Shown here in pieces: positions 1 through 8,949 of a DNA stretch of 64,000 bases. The notes below the pieces were generated by a model. It was not told the origin of the DNA. It worked only from the letters and a program-made list of their open reading frames with translations, and did not search any database. The position numbers and the translations under genes are program-made. Position 1 is the first letter of the stretch. Every line of letters begins with the position of its first letter. Origin of the DNA: Leadbetterella sp040829825 (GTDB lineage Bacteria; Bacteroidota; Bacteroidia; Cytophagales; Spirosomataceae); NCBI RefSeq assembly GCF_040829825.1, contig NZ_JBFOLH010000017.1; one strand, given 5' to 3'.

Positions 1-2156
1 GATACAAACCAGGTCTGGTCTTTTACTCCCGCAGTGTTTATTTGAGGAACAGGAAGGCGCGTACCCTCAGGATCGAACCAGTTAAGGGTATAGATATCTT
101 CTTTTGCACTTAAAAGAATGGTGGCTGCGGAGGTACAGAAAACCAGGGTATCTCTCACGGCCGGAAGGGGCGGCAGGGGATGAACGCTCAGGACAACCGT
201 ATCCGAGCTGATCTCCCCTAAGCAGGCAGAAGTAATTGTACAGTATACCCTGGCCTGGTTAAGCGCTGTATCTGTATGAGCTAACAGCAGGCTGTCGGCA
301 TTTCCGGGAACCGGCCGGTTATTGATAAACCATTGGTAACTCAGCGGGCCTTCGCCAGTGGCCTTCACCCGGAAAAGGGCCTTGCTGTTTTCACAAACCG
401 TTGTATTTTCGGGTTGGGCAAGAATAGTGGTAGCCGGCAGCACCTGTACAGGAAAAGAAGCCGATGCCTGTCCGCACCTGCCGTTGATGCTGACGCGGTA
501 ATCGCCCGCATGCCCGGGTTTTGCCGCCGCAATGACAAGCGAGTCGGCCGTTATATCCTGCAATTCCATCCCGTTCCGGTACCAGCTGATGCTTACCGGG
601 TTCATGCCTTCCAGCTGGGGTTGGATACGGATCTTTTCCCCCTCGCATACGGTGATACCTGCCGGGACGGATGAAATACGGGTGATTGGAAAAACTTTCA
701 GCGGCAGGACTGTAACGGGAGAAATGCAGTGCTCATTTTTACTGTACAGCTCCAGGGTATAAATACCTGTATTTTTGTGCAAAGGCAGGCTGATACCTGT
801 TTCAGAGCTGAACGGGAGGCTGTCAACGGCTGTAAAGCCTTCCAGGTCCGGACAGCCCGCAAAAATATACCGGGGCATATTTTCTGCCTCAGTGAGGTTG
901 ATGGTTACCCGGCTTGCTTCCGGGCATACGCCGTCAGGCAGGGAAAACACCTGGTGCGGTACGGGGTGTACCCTTACCTTTACCGGGAGCCTGTAGCTTT
1001 CACATAACCGGGTATCTTTTACAGCGTAATAGTACGTACGGGAAGCCGCAAGCACGGGTGTCTGGTAAGAGGTGGCATTTTGCTTCACCGGAGATGTGAG
1101 GGTGTCTTCGTACCAGGAATAATTTTCTGCTGCTGTGATCAGGAAGCTTGCCGGCCCGCAGCTTTCCAGAGAGTCAAGGCGGCCCGGGGGAGCAGGCCTG
1201 GGGTGTACCGTATAATTGGCCCGGGTGCTTTCCAGGTAGCAGACGGTGCTGTCTGCGTGTCCTGACAGGTTCTGGGCGAGGGCGGTGAACCCGGCCTTTA
1301 CCCGGTAGCTGTTCTCGTGGGGCAGTATCCCGTTAACCTGCAGTTGCAAGGCAGAGGTTCCCGTGAATTTCCCGGTTTCTGCGAGGGGAGCATAGGTAGT
1401 TTCTCCCGTTTTCCGGAGGTACCATTGAAAAGAAACGGGGGTGCCGGTTACCGCTGAAGGAAAGAACCGGGCGGTATCACCTTCGCAGAAAGCCGTGGCA
1501 GTAGTAGGTGAAACTGCTGTGCTGAGCTGGTTAACTGAAAGTACCGCCGGCTCACTGATCGCTTCACATCCGTAGGCATCTTTTACCCGGCAACGGAACG
1601 CCAGGCCATGATGGCTGTTAATGATGCCCGTGATTTTCAGGTTGGGGGTATTGACGTCTCTAAATTTGGTGGTGAGCGATAAGGGGCTGAAGTCGTGCCC
1701 GCCGGTGCTACTCTCCCATTGGCAGGACTGCGTTCCGCTTGCTGATGCCCTGAAAATAACCTCGCCGCCGTTGCATTGGACCAGGTCTTGCGGCTGAATG
1801 TCGAAAACAGGGAAATGAACCTGTATATCAAACGCAGCGCCTGTGATTTGTGAATACATGTTTTTCAATACGATCCGTACCGTAAGCGAAGCCTGAACGG
1901 ATGGAAAGAGGTGCTCAATAACCGATAAGGTGGTATCGGTGTTTCCTGAGGATAAATGAATCCATTCACCCGATTGCGGATCCCGGAACTGGAACTCGTA
2001 AAAGGTGGCCTGTACCACCTGCGCCGAGAGCAGTACCTGTTCTCCCCGGCAGGGATGGGCTTTGTCGGCAGATATATCCTGCACAAAATAAGGATCCTGT
2101 GCAGAAAGGCGGCAGCAGATAAAACATGCTGCCAGAAGGCGTGTGAACAGATTCAT
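1..2156 (-). CDS. Secreted Ig-like repeat surface protein, C-terminus beyond window
   Basis: Reading leftward from the ATG at 2156 the frame stays open to the window edge, giving about 718 visible residues without a stop. It begins with a signal peptide (MNLFTRLLAACFICCRLSAQ). The rest is a series of roughly 80-100 residue beta-sandwich units. At least two carry the Ig-like pattern of Cys-x-Gly/Asn followed by a YQW or ISW tryptophan strand (for example VCENSKALFRV with YQWFINN, and VCEGEKIRIQP with ISWYRNG). Such proteins are usually cell-surface or secreted adhesins in Bacteroidota and often end in a T9SS sorting domain, but that end lies outside the window. No catalytic motif was seen. It is followed on the same strand, upstream, by another secreted multi-domain protein with its own terminator between them, so they are probably separate transcripts. 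The family assignment is by pattern only. Confidence 0.8.
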   Translation of the reverse strand, partial: MNLFTRLLAACFICCRLSAQDPYFVQDISADKAHPCRGEQVLLSAQVVQATFYEFQFRDPQSGEWIHLSSGNTDTTLSVIEHLFPSVQASLTVRIVLKNMYSQITGAAFDIQVHFPVFDIQPQDLVQCNGGEVIFRASASGTQSCQWESSTGGHDFSPLSLTTKFRDVNTPNLKITGIINSHHGLAFRCRVKDAYGCEAISEPAVLSVNQLSTAVSPTTATAFCEGDTARFFPSAVTGTPVSFQWYLRKTGETTYAPLAETGKFTGTSALQLQVNGILPHENSYRVKAGFTALAQNLSGHADSTVCYLESTRANYTVHPRPAPPGRLDSLESCGPASFLITAAENYSWYEDTLTSPVKQNATSYQTPVLAASRTYYYAVKDTRLCESYRLPVKVRVHPVPHQVFSLPDGVCPEASRVTINLTEAENMPRYIFAGCPDLEGFTAVDSLPFSSETGISLPLHKNTGIYTLELYSKNEHCISPVTVLPLKVFPITRISSVPAGITVCEGEKIRIQPQLEGMNPVSISWYRNGMELQDITADSLVIAAAKPGHAGDYRVSINGRCGQASASFPVQVLPATTILAQPENTTVCENSKALFRVKATGEGPLSYQWFINNRPVPGNADSLLLAHTDTALNQARVYCTITSACLGEISSDTVVLSVHPLPPLPAVRDTLVFCTSAATILLSAKEDIYTLNWFDPEGTRLPVPQINTAGVKDQTWFV

Positions 2157-2286
2157 GAGCGCATGGATTAGGGGAGTAAATTTGAACTACTCGCTTGTGT
2201 TTTACAAATACCAGGGCTCTTTTTTGAAAATTAATTATCTGCAGATAAAAAATAGAGGGTATTCTCCCGGCCGGTTAAACAAAAAA

Positions 2287-2306
2287 GGCCGGAATTTCTT
2301 CCGGCC
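2287..2306. terminator. Rho-independent terminator hairpin
   Basis: An 8-bp perfect stem (GGCCGGAA / TTCCGGCC) encloses a 4-base loop. Read leftward it ends in a run of seven T (complement of the A-run ending at 2286), which fits termination of the FN3 gene that stops at 2327. Read rightward it is followed by CTTTT. Confidence 0.8.
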
Positions 2307-2326
2307 CTTTTCTATAGAGGATAATC

Positions 2327-4399
2327 TCAAAGCTTGACAATCTTCCTGGAAACTTTTTCTTTTCCACTGGAGAGAACCAGGTTGTAGGCTCCGGGAGCGA
2401 GGGAGCGAATCGCCACGCTGGCCGTGTTTTCCTGCCCGAAGCGGATTTCTTTGTCAATAACCAGCTGGTTGTTGGGATCGAAAACCCGCAGGTGATACGC
2501 GGAATTGCTGTTGATACCTTCGGCTTTGATGTTCAGTGTTTCCGAAACAGGGTTCGGGTATACGGTAGCATCAAAGACAAAACCGGAGGTAGCAGCCGGA
2601 ATCTCTATTTTCGCTGATTTTGAATACTGTGATGATCCAAACGTGTCGTTCCATGCTTTCACCCGGTAGAAATAGGTTTTCCCGGCTGAAATGTTCGCAT
2701 CGCGGAAAGAAACGGCATTTCTTCCCAACTCACCTATTTGTACATAGGCATTTTCATTGTCAACAGATTTCTCTATTATATACCCTTTCTCTTTGATGGT
2801 GTCGTCTATCCATGTCAGGTCCACACCGTTGCCATTTTTCTTGGCTACGAGCCCGTAAGGTGCATTGGGAGCGGAGGTATAGTCGATATTGAAGGGTCCG
2901 ATTATGTCGGAATAAGGCGATGATCCGGCCCAGTTTTCAGCCTTGACGCGGTAATAATAGTCTACCCCTTCTTGTAACCAGGTATCGGGCAGACGGGTCT
3001 GATCCTGCTTCAGGAAGGCGAGCAGGGTGAAGTTTACTTTGTCTGTTGACCGTTCAATATAGTATTGGGCTTCATCGGCGGTGTCATCCCAGGAAAGATA
3101 AAGCACCTGCTCACCGAAATTGTTTTTATTCAGAACGCCAATAAAGTGCAGAGGTTTAGAAGGCGGGCCGTAGGTAGTATCCCTGAAAGAAACCCATTGG
3201 TCATTGTAAAGCCCTTTGTCGCTATAGTTTCTGAAGAAAATCTCTACGGCATCATTGGGTTTCAGGCCTTCAATCTTGTAGCTCTTGATCCAGATCGGAA
3301 CATTGGCCACTACCTTCATGGGTTCGCCATTGATACGGACAGCGATTTCCGTATTGGCAATAATATTGGTTTTACACACATTATCTTCAATACCCGGATC
3401 CCATGCTACGGTCAGGAAGTCAGTATATTTCTCAATTGACCGGAGATTCTGTGGCGGGTTAGGGGCTTTGTATGCTTGCGTAAATATCTGGAAAGGCGCA
3501 GAATAGGTTTCTCCTGTGCTGTTCTGGGTATTGATCCGGTAAAAGTAATTTACCCCCGGTTCGGCACCGCTGTAGTAGAAGAATTTTTCGTTGGCAGGTA
3601 CTGAACCGATATTGGTAAAGTTCCACCCGTCAAATGACGATTGCACCACCACGTAAGTGATGTCTTCCGAACGCTCGGAGTAGTCCCACGTGAATGCAAC
3701 ACCGTAGGGACAATCGGCTTCTTTTTTAAAGTTTACGGCAGCAGGAGGCAGGGCGGTTTTGGTGGTTTCATATTTGACTTCCGACCACGGGCCGTTATGA
3801 GTGACCGTTTCGCTTACTTTCCGGATAGCTCTTGCCGTAATCTTGTATTTGGTTTTGGGCTTCAGGCTCTGGGCGTTCACCACTATTTCGGGAGTAGCTT
3901 TACCGGCGGTAAGTATAATATCCGGGCCGTCGCTCTCCAGCTTGATTTCAAACCCGGTTTCGTACAGGTTGGCATCGATGAGGCGCATGGTGATGCGGTC
4001 GGGCGTGGTGAAAGAAGGCTCTATTGCAATTTCCGGTGCCACCAGCGGCTTGGAAATGACCACATTCATTGGAATAGTGTAGTTAGAATAGGTAGTATCT
4101 GCCGGACTGGTAGTTACTTTGAAGGCTCTGACTTTTATCACGTAAACCGTGTCAGCGGTCAGGCCTGTCAGGGTATGATTGGTGGTGGTTACTCTTACAG
4201 AATCTGTAGTGGTAGCCCCTTTAATGTTATAGTAAACTTTATAACCGGCCACTGCACCGCCTGTGGGGGCCGTCCATTCAATCAGTGCTTTATTTTCCAG
4301 GTCAACCTGCTGAGCCTTCACACTTGTAGGTACATTCACCTGTGCATACGTGAAAACTGAGATCAGAACTAATGAAATGAGTAGTAAGGTTCTTTTCAT
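2327..4399 (-). CDS. Fibronectin type III repeat protein with T9SS sorting domain
   Basis: 690 residues from the ATG at 4399, chosen because it opens a clean signal peptide (MKRTLLLISLVLISVFTYAQ); an in-frame ATG 12 codons earlier would precede it with non-signal sequence. About six FN3-like modules follow, recognisable by repeated W(T/D) strands and Y-Y-R/K-V-K-A strands (LIEWTAP, AFTWDYS, TVAWDPG, YLSWDD, DLTWIDD). The last 80 residues form a type A T9SS sorting domain: VYPNPVSETLNI, then LAPGAYNLVLSSG, ending KIVKL. It is therefore expected to be exported through the outer membrane and anchored or released. No catalytic domain is visible; a role in adhesion or polymer binding is inference. 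Confidence 0.88.
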   Translation of the reverse strand: MKRTLLLISLVLISVFTYAQVNVPTSVKAQQVDLENKALIEWTAPTGGAVAGYKVYYNIKGATTTDSVRVTTTNHTLTGLTADTVYVIKVRAFKVTTSPADTTYSNYTIPMNVVISKPLVAPEIAIEPSFTTPDRITMRLIDANLYETGFEIKLESDGPDIILTAGKATPEIVVNAQSLKPKTKYKITARAIRKVSETVTHNGPWSEVKYETTKTALPPAAVNFKKEADCPYGVAFTWDYSERSEDITYVVVQSSFDGWNFTNIGSVPANEKFFYYSGAEPGVNYFYRINTQNSTGETYSAPFQIFTQAYKAPNPPQNLRSIEKYTDFLTVAWDPGIEDNVCKTNIIANTEIAVRINGEPMKVVANVPIWIKSYKIEGLKPNDAVEIFFRNYSDKGLYNDQWVSFRDTTYGPPSKPLHFIGVLNKNNFGEQVLYLSWDDTADEAQYYIERSTDKVNFTLLAFLKQDQTRLPDTWLQEGVDYYYRVKAENWAGSSPYSDIIGPFNIDYTSAPNAPYGLVAKKNGNGVDLTWIDDTIKEKGYIIEKSVDNENAYVQIGELGRNAVSFRDANISAGKTYFYRVKAWNDTFGSSQYSKSAKIEIPAATSGFVFDATVYPNPVSETLNIKAEGINSNSAYHLRVFDPNNQLVIDKEIRFGQENTASVAIRSLAPGAYNLVLSSGKEKVSRKIVKL

Positions 4400-4553
4400 G
4401 GAGGGTTTGTTTATTCCAATGATCGATAATACCACAAATTTACACAGGATTTCATATTTCCCGAAATAAGTTTTATAAATTTATGAGGATGCGGTATAAA
4501 AATATTAATGCATTTTAAGAGGCGGGCATTTCCGGAATGACAAGGTTTATTGT

Positions 4554-4561
4554 TATTTTTG
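4554..4561 (+). promoter_or_regulatory. Bacteroidota -7 promoter element
   Basis: TATTTTTG matches the TAnnTTTG consensus of the Bacteroidota primary sigma factor and lies 20 bases before the ATG at 4581. No clear TTTG -33 box is present, so this is a partial match. Confidence 0.5.
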
Positions 4562-4580
4562 CGAAAATGGCTGGTAAATA

Positions 4581-5837
4581 ATGGAGAGTTATGCCAAAAT
4601 CCTGTTAATTGCCGCACCGGTTTTCCTGGTGCTGGTGCTTTCGGAAAAGTTGTACGGATACCTGAAGTTCGGGCATGAGTTCAGGACAATGGATACTATT
4701 TCGAGCCTGAGCTCGGGGTATACCAATGTATTAAAAGATGTATTGGGGCTGAGTGTGACCATTCTCGGGTACGAGTGGTTTTACCGGCATGTGGCTGTTT
4801 TCGAGATCCGGTCTACCTTCTGGGTGTATGTGACGGCTTTTTTTGCGCTTGATTTTGCCGGGTATTGGGTACACCGGCTGTCGCACGGCATTAATTTCCT
4901 CTGGAACCGGCATGTGATCCATCACAGCAGTGAAGAGTTTAACCTGGCCTGTGCCCTGCGGCAGAGCATTTCGGTTTTTGTTAATATTTTTTCCTTTTTC
5001 CTGGTTCCTGCGGCTATCCTGGGCGTGAAACCGGAGGTAATTGCGGTAGTGGCACCGCTGCACCTGTTTGCCCAGTTCTGGTACCATACCGTTTACATCG
5101 GTAAGATGGGTTTCCTGGAAAAGATCATAGTAACTCCTTCCCATCACCGGGTACATCACGCCATTAACAAGGAGTATATTGATAAGAATCACGGGCAGAT
5201 CTTTATTTTCTGGGATAAGCTGTTCGGTACGTTCCAGGAAGAGCTGCCCTCTTCTCCACCCGTTTACGGGGTAACCCGGCCTATGAGCACGTGGAATCCC
5301 ATGAAAATCAATTTCAAGCACCTGGCGCTGCTGATCAGCGATGCGTGGCGGGCTGAAAACATAAAAGACAAGCTGCGCATCTGGTTTATGCCTACCGGCT
5401 GGCGGCCGGCAGGGTTTGAAGAGAAATATCCTGTACAGAAAATCGAAGACCCTTATCATTTCGAGAAATACCGTACTGAGTTTTCCCCGGCCGGGCGCAC
5501 CTTTATCTGGCTGCAGTTCCTGTTTACCCTCCTGATGCTGGTATGGTTTTTCGGCCATGTGGCCGTACTGGACGTTTACGGCCTGATGACGTTCGGCTTC
5601 CTGATCTTCCTGAACGTATATGCGTATACCGATTTTATGGACAGGAACCGTTCTTTCCTGTTTTTTGAGCTGTTAAAAAATGCTTTCGGTCTTTATATGC
5701 TTTACGATACTTCTTTCTGGGAGTCCCTGTTTACCGGGTATCCTGAAGGCAAAGAAATCCTGGCCGGGTATTTTGTTTTATCCGGGCTGCTTTCGCTGCT
5801 GTTTTTCAGAACCGAGCTGGATCAGTCTTCCAGGTAG
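4581..5837 (+). CDS. Sterol desaturase / fatty acid hydroxylase family membrane oxygenase
   Basis: 418 residues. This is a member of the diiron membrane hydroxylase superfamily (PF04116), which hydroxylates or desaturates lipids using histidine-ligated iron. The histidine boxes are visible: H98-R-L-S-H102, H111-V-I-H-H115 and H188-H-R-V-H-H193, with further histidines at 161, 169 and 204. Hydrophobic segments surround them (about 5-25, 50-70, 80-97, 130-170). A C-terminal third of about 120 residues adds several more membrane segments, giving an architecture reminiscent of alkylglycerol monooxygenase-like bacterial proteins. The substrate cannot be told from sequence. The gene is transcribed alone and its 3' end overlaps that of the convergent MFS gene by 16 bp. 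Confidence 0.88.
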   Translation: MESYAKILLIAAPVFLVLVLSEKLYGYLKFGHEFRTMDTISSLSSGYTNVLKDVLGLSVTILGYEWFYRHVAVFEIRSTFWVYVTAFFALDFAGYWVHRLSHGINFLWNRHVIHHSSEEFNLACALRQSISVFVNIFSFFLVPAAILGVKPEVIAVVAPLHLFAQFWYHTVYIGKMGFLEKIIVTPSHHRVHHAINKEYIDKNHGQIFIFWDKLFGTFQEELPSSPPVYGVTRPMSTWNPMKINFKHLALLISDAWRAENIKDKLRIWFMPTGWRPAGFEEKYPVQKIEDPYHFEKYRTEFSPAGRTFIWLQFLFTLLMLVWFFGHVAVLDVYGLMTFGFLIFLNVYAYTDFMDRNRSFLFFELLKNAFGLYMLYDTSFWESLFTGYPEGKEILAGYFVLSGLLSLLFFRTELDQSSR

Positions 5838-7075
5838 TTCAGGTCTTTGTTATGCGTTTCTTTAATGGTGATGGTAGAGTAAAACCCTAAGCCGTAGCAG
5901 AGGGCTGCTACGAGGGCTCCTGCCATAATAGTGCCTACGGTGGGCTTGAAATACATAAACAGGGTGGTCATAAGCACTACGGCACCCCGTACCATGTTCG
6001 GAATGGTAGTGGCGGCTGTAGCCCTCAGGTTGGTACCGAACTGTTCTGCACCTACGGTAACAAACATGGCCCAGTAGCCCGTCCAGAAACCCAGCCACAC
6101 ACATACGATGTATACGGTGGTAACGCTTTTCATCCCGCCGAAAAGGTAATAGAGCACCCCCAGGAACGACATTCCCATCATAAAAGCGATGGCCTTTTTC
6201 CGGGATTCCATCCAATGGCTGATGAAGCCGCTGAGGAGGTCGCCGGCAGAAATGCCCACATATGCCCACATGATGGCCATGCCGGGGATCACTTTTTCAG
6301 AAATACCCAGGGCTTCGCCGAACTGGTTGCTCAGGTAAACCAGTATGCCGATACAAAACCAGGTGGGCAGTCCTATTCCTATGCATTTGAGGTATTTAAA
6401 GAAGCGTTCGCGGTTGGTGAAAAATGCAAAGAAGTTTCCTTTGATGACATCGTCTTTTTGCTGCATGGATTTGAACATACCGGATTCAAGCACACCTACC
6501 CGGAGCAGGAGCAGCAGCACGCCCATGGCACCGCCTACCAGGTAGGCCACGGTCCATTGGCCTGAAAACTGGACGGTATAGTTGGCCACCACGGCGCCGA
6601 AAAGCCCGACCCCTGCTACCAGTGAGGTGCCTTTGGCGCGGAGGCGCGGAGGCAGCACTTCGGAAACCAGGGTGATGCCGGCCCCCAGCTCTCCGGCCAG
6701 GCCTATTCCGGCTATGAAACGGAGCCACTTGTAGGCTTCCACCTTGTCCATAAAATGGAAATGGGGAATAAAGCCACAGGCGATGTTGGCCAGTGAATAG
6801 GTAATAATAGAGCCGAAAAGTACGGAAAGGCGACCTTTTTTGTCGCCCAGCGCTCCCCACAGGATACCGCCCAGGAGAAGGCCGATCATCTGGAAGTTGA
6901 TAATTTTTACGCCGACGGTGTCTACTTCCGCCGGACTGAGACCAAGGCTCTCAAGGCTGGGAATACGCACGATGCCGAACAGCTGAAGGTCATATATGTC
7001 TACAAAATAGCCCAGCGCAGCAATAATGACAGGCATGCTGAACAGGTATTGGAGGTCTGTTTTTTCAGATTTCAT
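5822..7075 (-). CDS. MFS transporter, aromatic/organic-acid symporter-like
   Basis: 417 residues from the ATG at 7075 (MKSEKTDLQYLF); an upstream in-frame ATG would lie inside upp. About 12 membrane segments are apparent. The first carries the D-x-Y-D pattern (FVDIYDL, residues 24-30) typical of the AAHS/MHS-like MFS branch, and a motif A loop (GALGDKKGRLS, about residues 74-84) follows the second segment. These families couple proton entry to uptake of organic or aromatic acids, though the substrate here is unknown. It begins 34 bp after the upp stop on the same strand, so the two may be cotranscribed, although the gap contains tandem repeats. Its last 16 bp overlap the end of the convergent desaturase gene. 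Confidence 0.82.
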   Translation of the reverse strand: MKSEKTDLQYLFSMPVIIAALGYFVDIYDLQLFGIVRIPSLESLGLSPAEVDTVGVKIINFQMIGLLLGGILWGALGDKKGRLSVLFGSIITYSLANIACGFIPHFHFMDKVEAYKWLRFIAGIGLAGELGAGITLVSEVLPPRLRAKGTSLVAGVGLFGAVVANYTVQFSGQWTVAYLVGGAMGVLLLLLRVGVLESGMFKSMQQKDDVIKGNFFAFFTNRERFFKYLKCIGIGLPTWFCIGILVYLSNQFGEALGISEKVIPGMAIMWAYVGISAGDLLSGFISHWMESRKKAIAFMMGMSFLGVLYYLFGGMKSVTTVYIVCVWLGFWTGYWAMFVTVGAEQFGTNLRATAATTIPNMVRGAVVLMTTLFMYFKPTVGTIMAGALVAALCYGLGFYSTITIKETHNKDLNYLED

Positions 7076-7084
7076 AAGTATAAT

Positions 7085-7109
7085 AGTTCCGAGTAGGTTA
7101 GTTCCGAGT
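7085..7109. repeat. AGTTCCGAGT 15-bp tandem repeat
   Basis: Two copies of AGTTCCGAGT (7085-7094 and 7100-7109) separated by AGGTT fill the gap between the upp stop and the MFS start. The same core recurs at 13.1 and 63.8 kb. Confidence 0.75.
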
Positions 7110-7751
7110 TTATAGCTTGCAGCCGAAAGCCAGGTCGCCGGCGTCGCCGAGCCCCGGTACAATATAAAACCGGTCGTTCAGCTCCCGGTCTACATCACCT
7201 ACCCAAAGCCGGCATTCGGGCAGGCGGGTCCGGATGTAGTTCATGCCCTCTACACTGGCAATAACACAAACGATATGCGTAACCCGGGGCTTCCCGTAAC
7301 GGGTCAGGCTGCGGTAGGCTTTCTCCAGCGATTTCCCGGTAGCAAGAATGGGATCACAGAGGATCAGCGTTTTGTTTTCCACCGACGGACTGGTGATATA
7401 GTCGAGCTCTACTTCAAAATCTTCTTTCTCAGCGTGCGCTCCGCGATAGGCCCCGATAAATGCGCTTTCTGCTTTGTCAAAGTAGTTGATCACTCCCTGG
7501 AAAAGCGGCAGGGAAGCCCGGAGCACAGTGGCAACCACCGGCTCATCAATGGTTTTTTCGGTTGATTTTACACCCAAAACGGTTTCTGTTTCAATAGGGG
7601 TAAAATCCATGGTTTTGGAAATTTCATAGGCAAAGATCTCGCCCATCCGTTCCAGGTTACGCCGGAAGCGCATGGAGTCTTTCTGGATCCTTTTATCACG
7701 GATCTCCGCCAGGAAATTTTTGGCAATCGAGTTTTTTTCAGAGAGTATCAA
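7110..7751 (-). CDS. upp: Uracil phosphoribosyltransferase
   Basis: 213 residues, full length for the family. It converts uracil and PRPP to UMP in pyrimidine salvage. The PRPP-binding loop is seen at residues 129-141 (LILCDPILATGKS) and the conserved uracil-binding C-terminus at 196-211 (YIVPGLGDAGDLAFG). Start codon ATG at 7751 lies 26 bp from a good promoter. The downstream MFS gene on the same strand may share its transcript. Confidence 0.95.
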   Translation of the reverse strand: MILSEKNSIAKNFLAEIRDKRIQKDSMRFRRNLERMGEIFAYEISKTMDFTPIETETVLGVKSTEKTIDEPVVATVLRASLPLFQGVINYFDKAESAFIGAYRGAHAEKEDFEVELDYITSPSVENKTLILCDPILATGKSLEKAYRSLTRYGKPRVTHIVCVIASVEGMNYIRTRLPECRLWVGDVDRELNDRFYIVPGLGDAGDLAFGCKL

Positions 7752-7776
7752 AGGTGTTCGGGGTAATTAAATTGAA

Positions 7777-7809
7777 CAAATGTAATAAACTGTAAGATTA
7801 TTTTCCAAA
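7777..7809 (-). promoter_or_regulatory. upp promoter with -33 and -7 elements
   Basis: On the minus strand TTTG (7809-7806), a 21-base spacer and TACATTTG (7784-7777) match the Bacteroidota TTTG-N19-21-TAnnTTTG consensus. This is the best full promoter match I found in the window. Confidence 0.65.
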
Positions 7810-7931
7810 AAGATAACAGATAAATGATAAAGGTATCTTTATGTGGTATTTCTTTTGCTATATTCGCTTTTTTCAGAATTTAATTTCAGCGGGGGGCAGA
7901 TAAAACACCTTCTGCAGAATCTTAAGATGCC

Positions 7932-8909
7932 ATGCTGTCGAGAGTTGCCAATTCGGTGTATTGGATGGGCCGTTATATTGAACGGATAGAGAATTACGCC
8001 CGGTTTATGAGCGTAAATATTAACCTTTCGTACGACCTGCCCGGTGTGATCACCGATCACTGGAAGGTATTGCTGGAAGCTACCCATGACAGGCAGGTAT
8101 ACGATACCCTGTACGGTGACGATTCGGAGGAGAAGATCATTGAGTTTATCACGTTTGACTCCCTGAATCCCAATTCGATTTACAGTATGCTGGGAAATGC
8201 CCGGGAGAATGTGCGGACGGTGAAAGAAGTGGTGCCCAAAGAGTTCTGGGAGTCGATCAATAAATTTTACCTGGGCTTTAAGAATTATACCTTCAACTCG
8301 CATCATGATACGGCAAGCATGATGGAGTTTTATGACGGGATCAAGCAGCAGTGCCAGTTTCTGACCGGCATGCTTGATGCCTGCCTTACCCGGAACGAGG
8401 CATATTATTTTTTTACGATGGGCAAGTTTATCGAAAGGGCTGATAAAACCTCCCGTTTCCTGGATATCGGCTACTTTAATTTCAAAACCGTGTCAGATAC
8501 CCGGCATGTTAACTCCCAGGACCTGCTCATCTGGGCTGCCGTGCTGAAGTCGGTGAGCGCCTTTAACATGTACCGCCAGCAGTATAAAAGCCTGAAACAG
8601 GATAATATCATCGAGTTCCTGGTGAAAGACCGGTATTTCCCGCGGGCCATTTGTCACTCGATCAAAAAAGCCGAATACGCCCTGTACAGGATTTCAGGCT
8701 CGCGGCCGCAGAACGGCTACCGCAACCGGGCAGAAAAAAGTATCTCGGAGCTGAATCACTGTATCGACTTTACGGAGACTTCGGAGATCATGGGTACGGG
8801 GCTGCACAGCTTTCTGAACGATTTCCAGATCAAGAACAACGAAGTGGATTCGGAGATATATAAAGTGTATTTTGATCCTGGCACTATCGGATGGCAGGCC
8901 CAGGGTTAA
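7932..8909 (+). CDS. Alpha-E domain protein (DUF403 family)
   Basis: 325 residues, opening with the family signature MLSRVANSVYWMGRYIERIEN. The alpha-E family is an all-helical domain repeatedly found in operons with an ATP-grasp peptide ligase, a transglutaminase-fold protein and the proteasome-like peptidase Anbu, proposed to make or process a peptide or peptide tag. Here it is followed by Anbu and transglutaminase genes, but no ATP-grasp gene is adjacent: upstream is the divergent upp. Its biochemical role is unknown. Confidence 0.9.
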   Translation: MLSRVANSVYWMGRYIERIENYARFMSVNINLSYDLPGVITDHWKVLLEATHDRQVYDTLYGDDSEEKIIEFITFDSLNPNSIYSMLGNARENVRTVKEVVPKEFWESINKFYLGFKNYTFNSHHDTASMMEFYDGIKQQCQFLTGMLDACLTRNEAYYFFTMGKFIERADKTSRFLDIGYFNFKTVSDTRHVNSQDLLIWAAVLKSVSAFNMYRQQYKSLKQDNIIEFLVKDRYFPRAICHSIKKAEYALYRISGSRPQNGYRNRAEKSISELNHCIDFTETSEIMGTGLHSFLNDFQIKNNEVDSEIYKVYFDPGTIGWQAQG

Positions 8910-8917
8910 AAATCGGT

Positions 8918-8925
8918 TACATTTG
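8918..8925 (+). promoter_or_regulatory. Possible internal -7 promoter element before the Anbu gene
   Basis: TACATTTG matches TAnnTTTG and lies 9 bases after the alpha-E stop and 25 bases before the Anbu start. No -33 box is evident, so the Anbu gene may be driven from here, from upstream, or both. Confidence 0.35.
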
Positions 8926-8949
8926 CAGTTGAAAACTAACACAGATTAA

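Noticed and set aside
4731..5558. 275-codon minus-strand frame within the desaturase-like gene.
   Set aside because: Antisense to a gene with intact histidine boxes; composition rich in Pro, Gln and Arg is typical of shadow frames.
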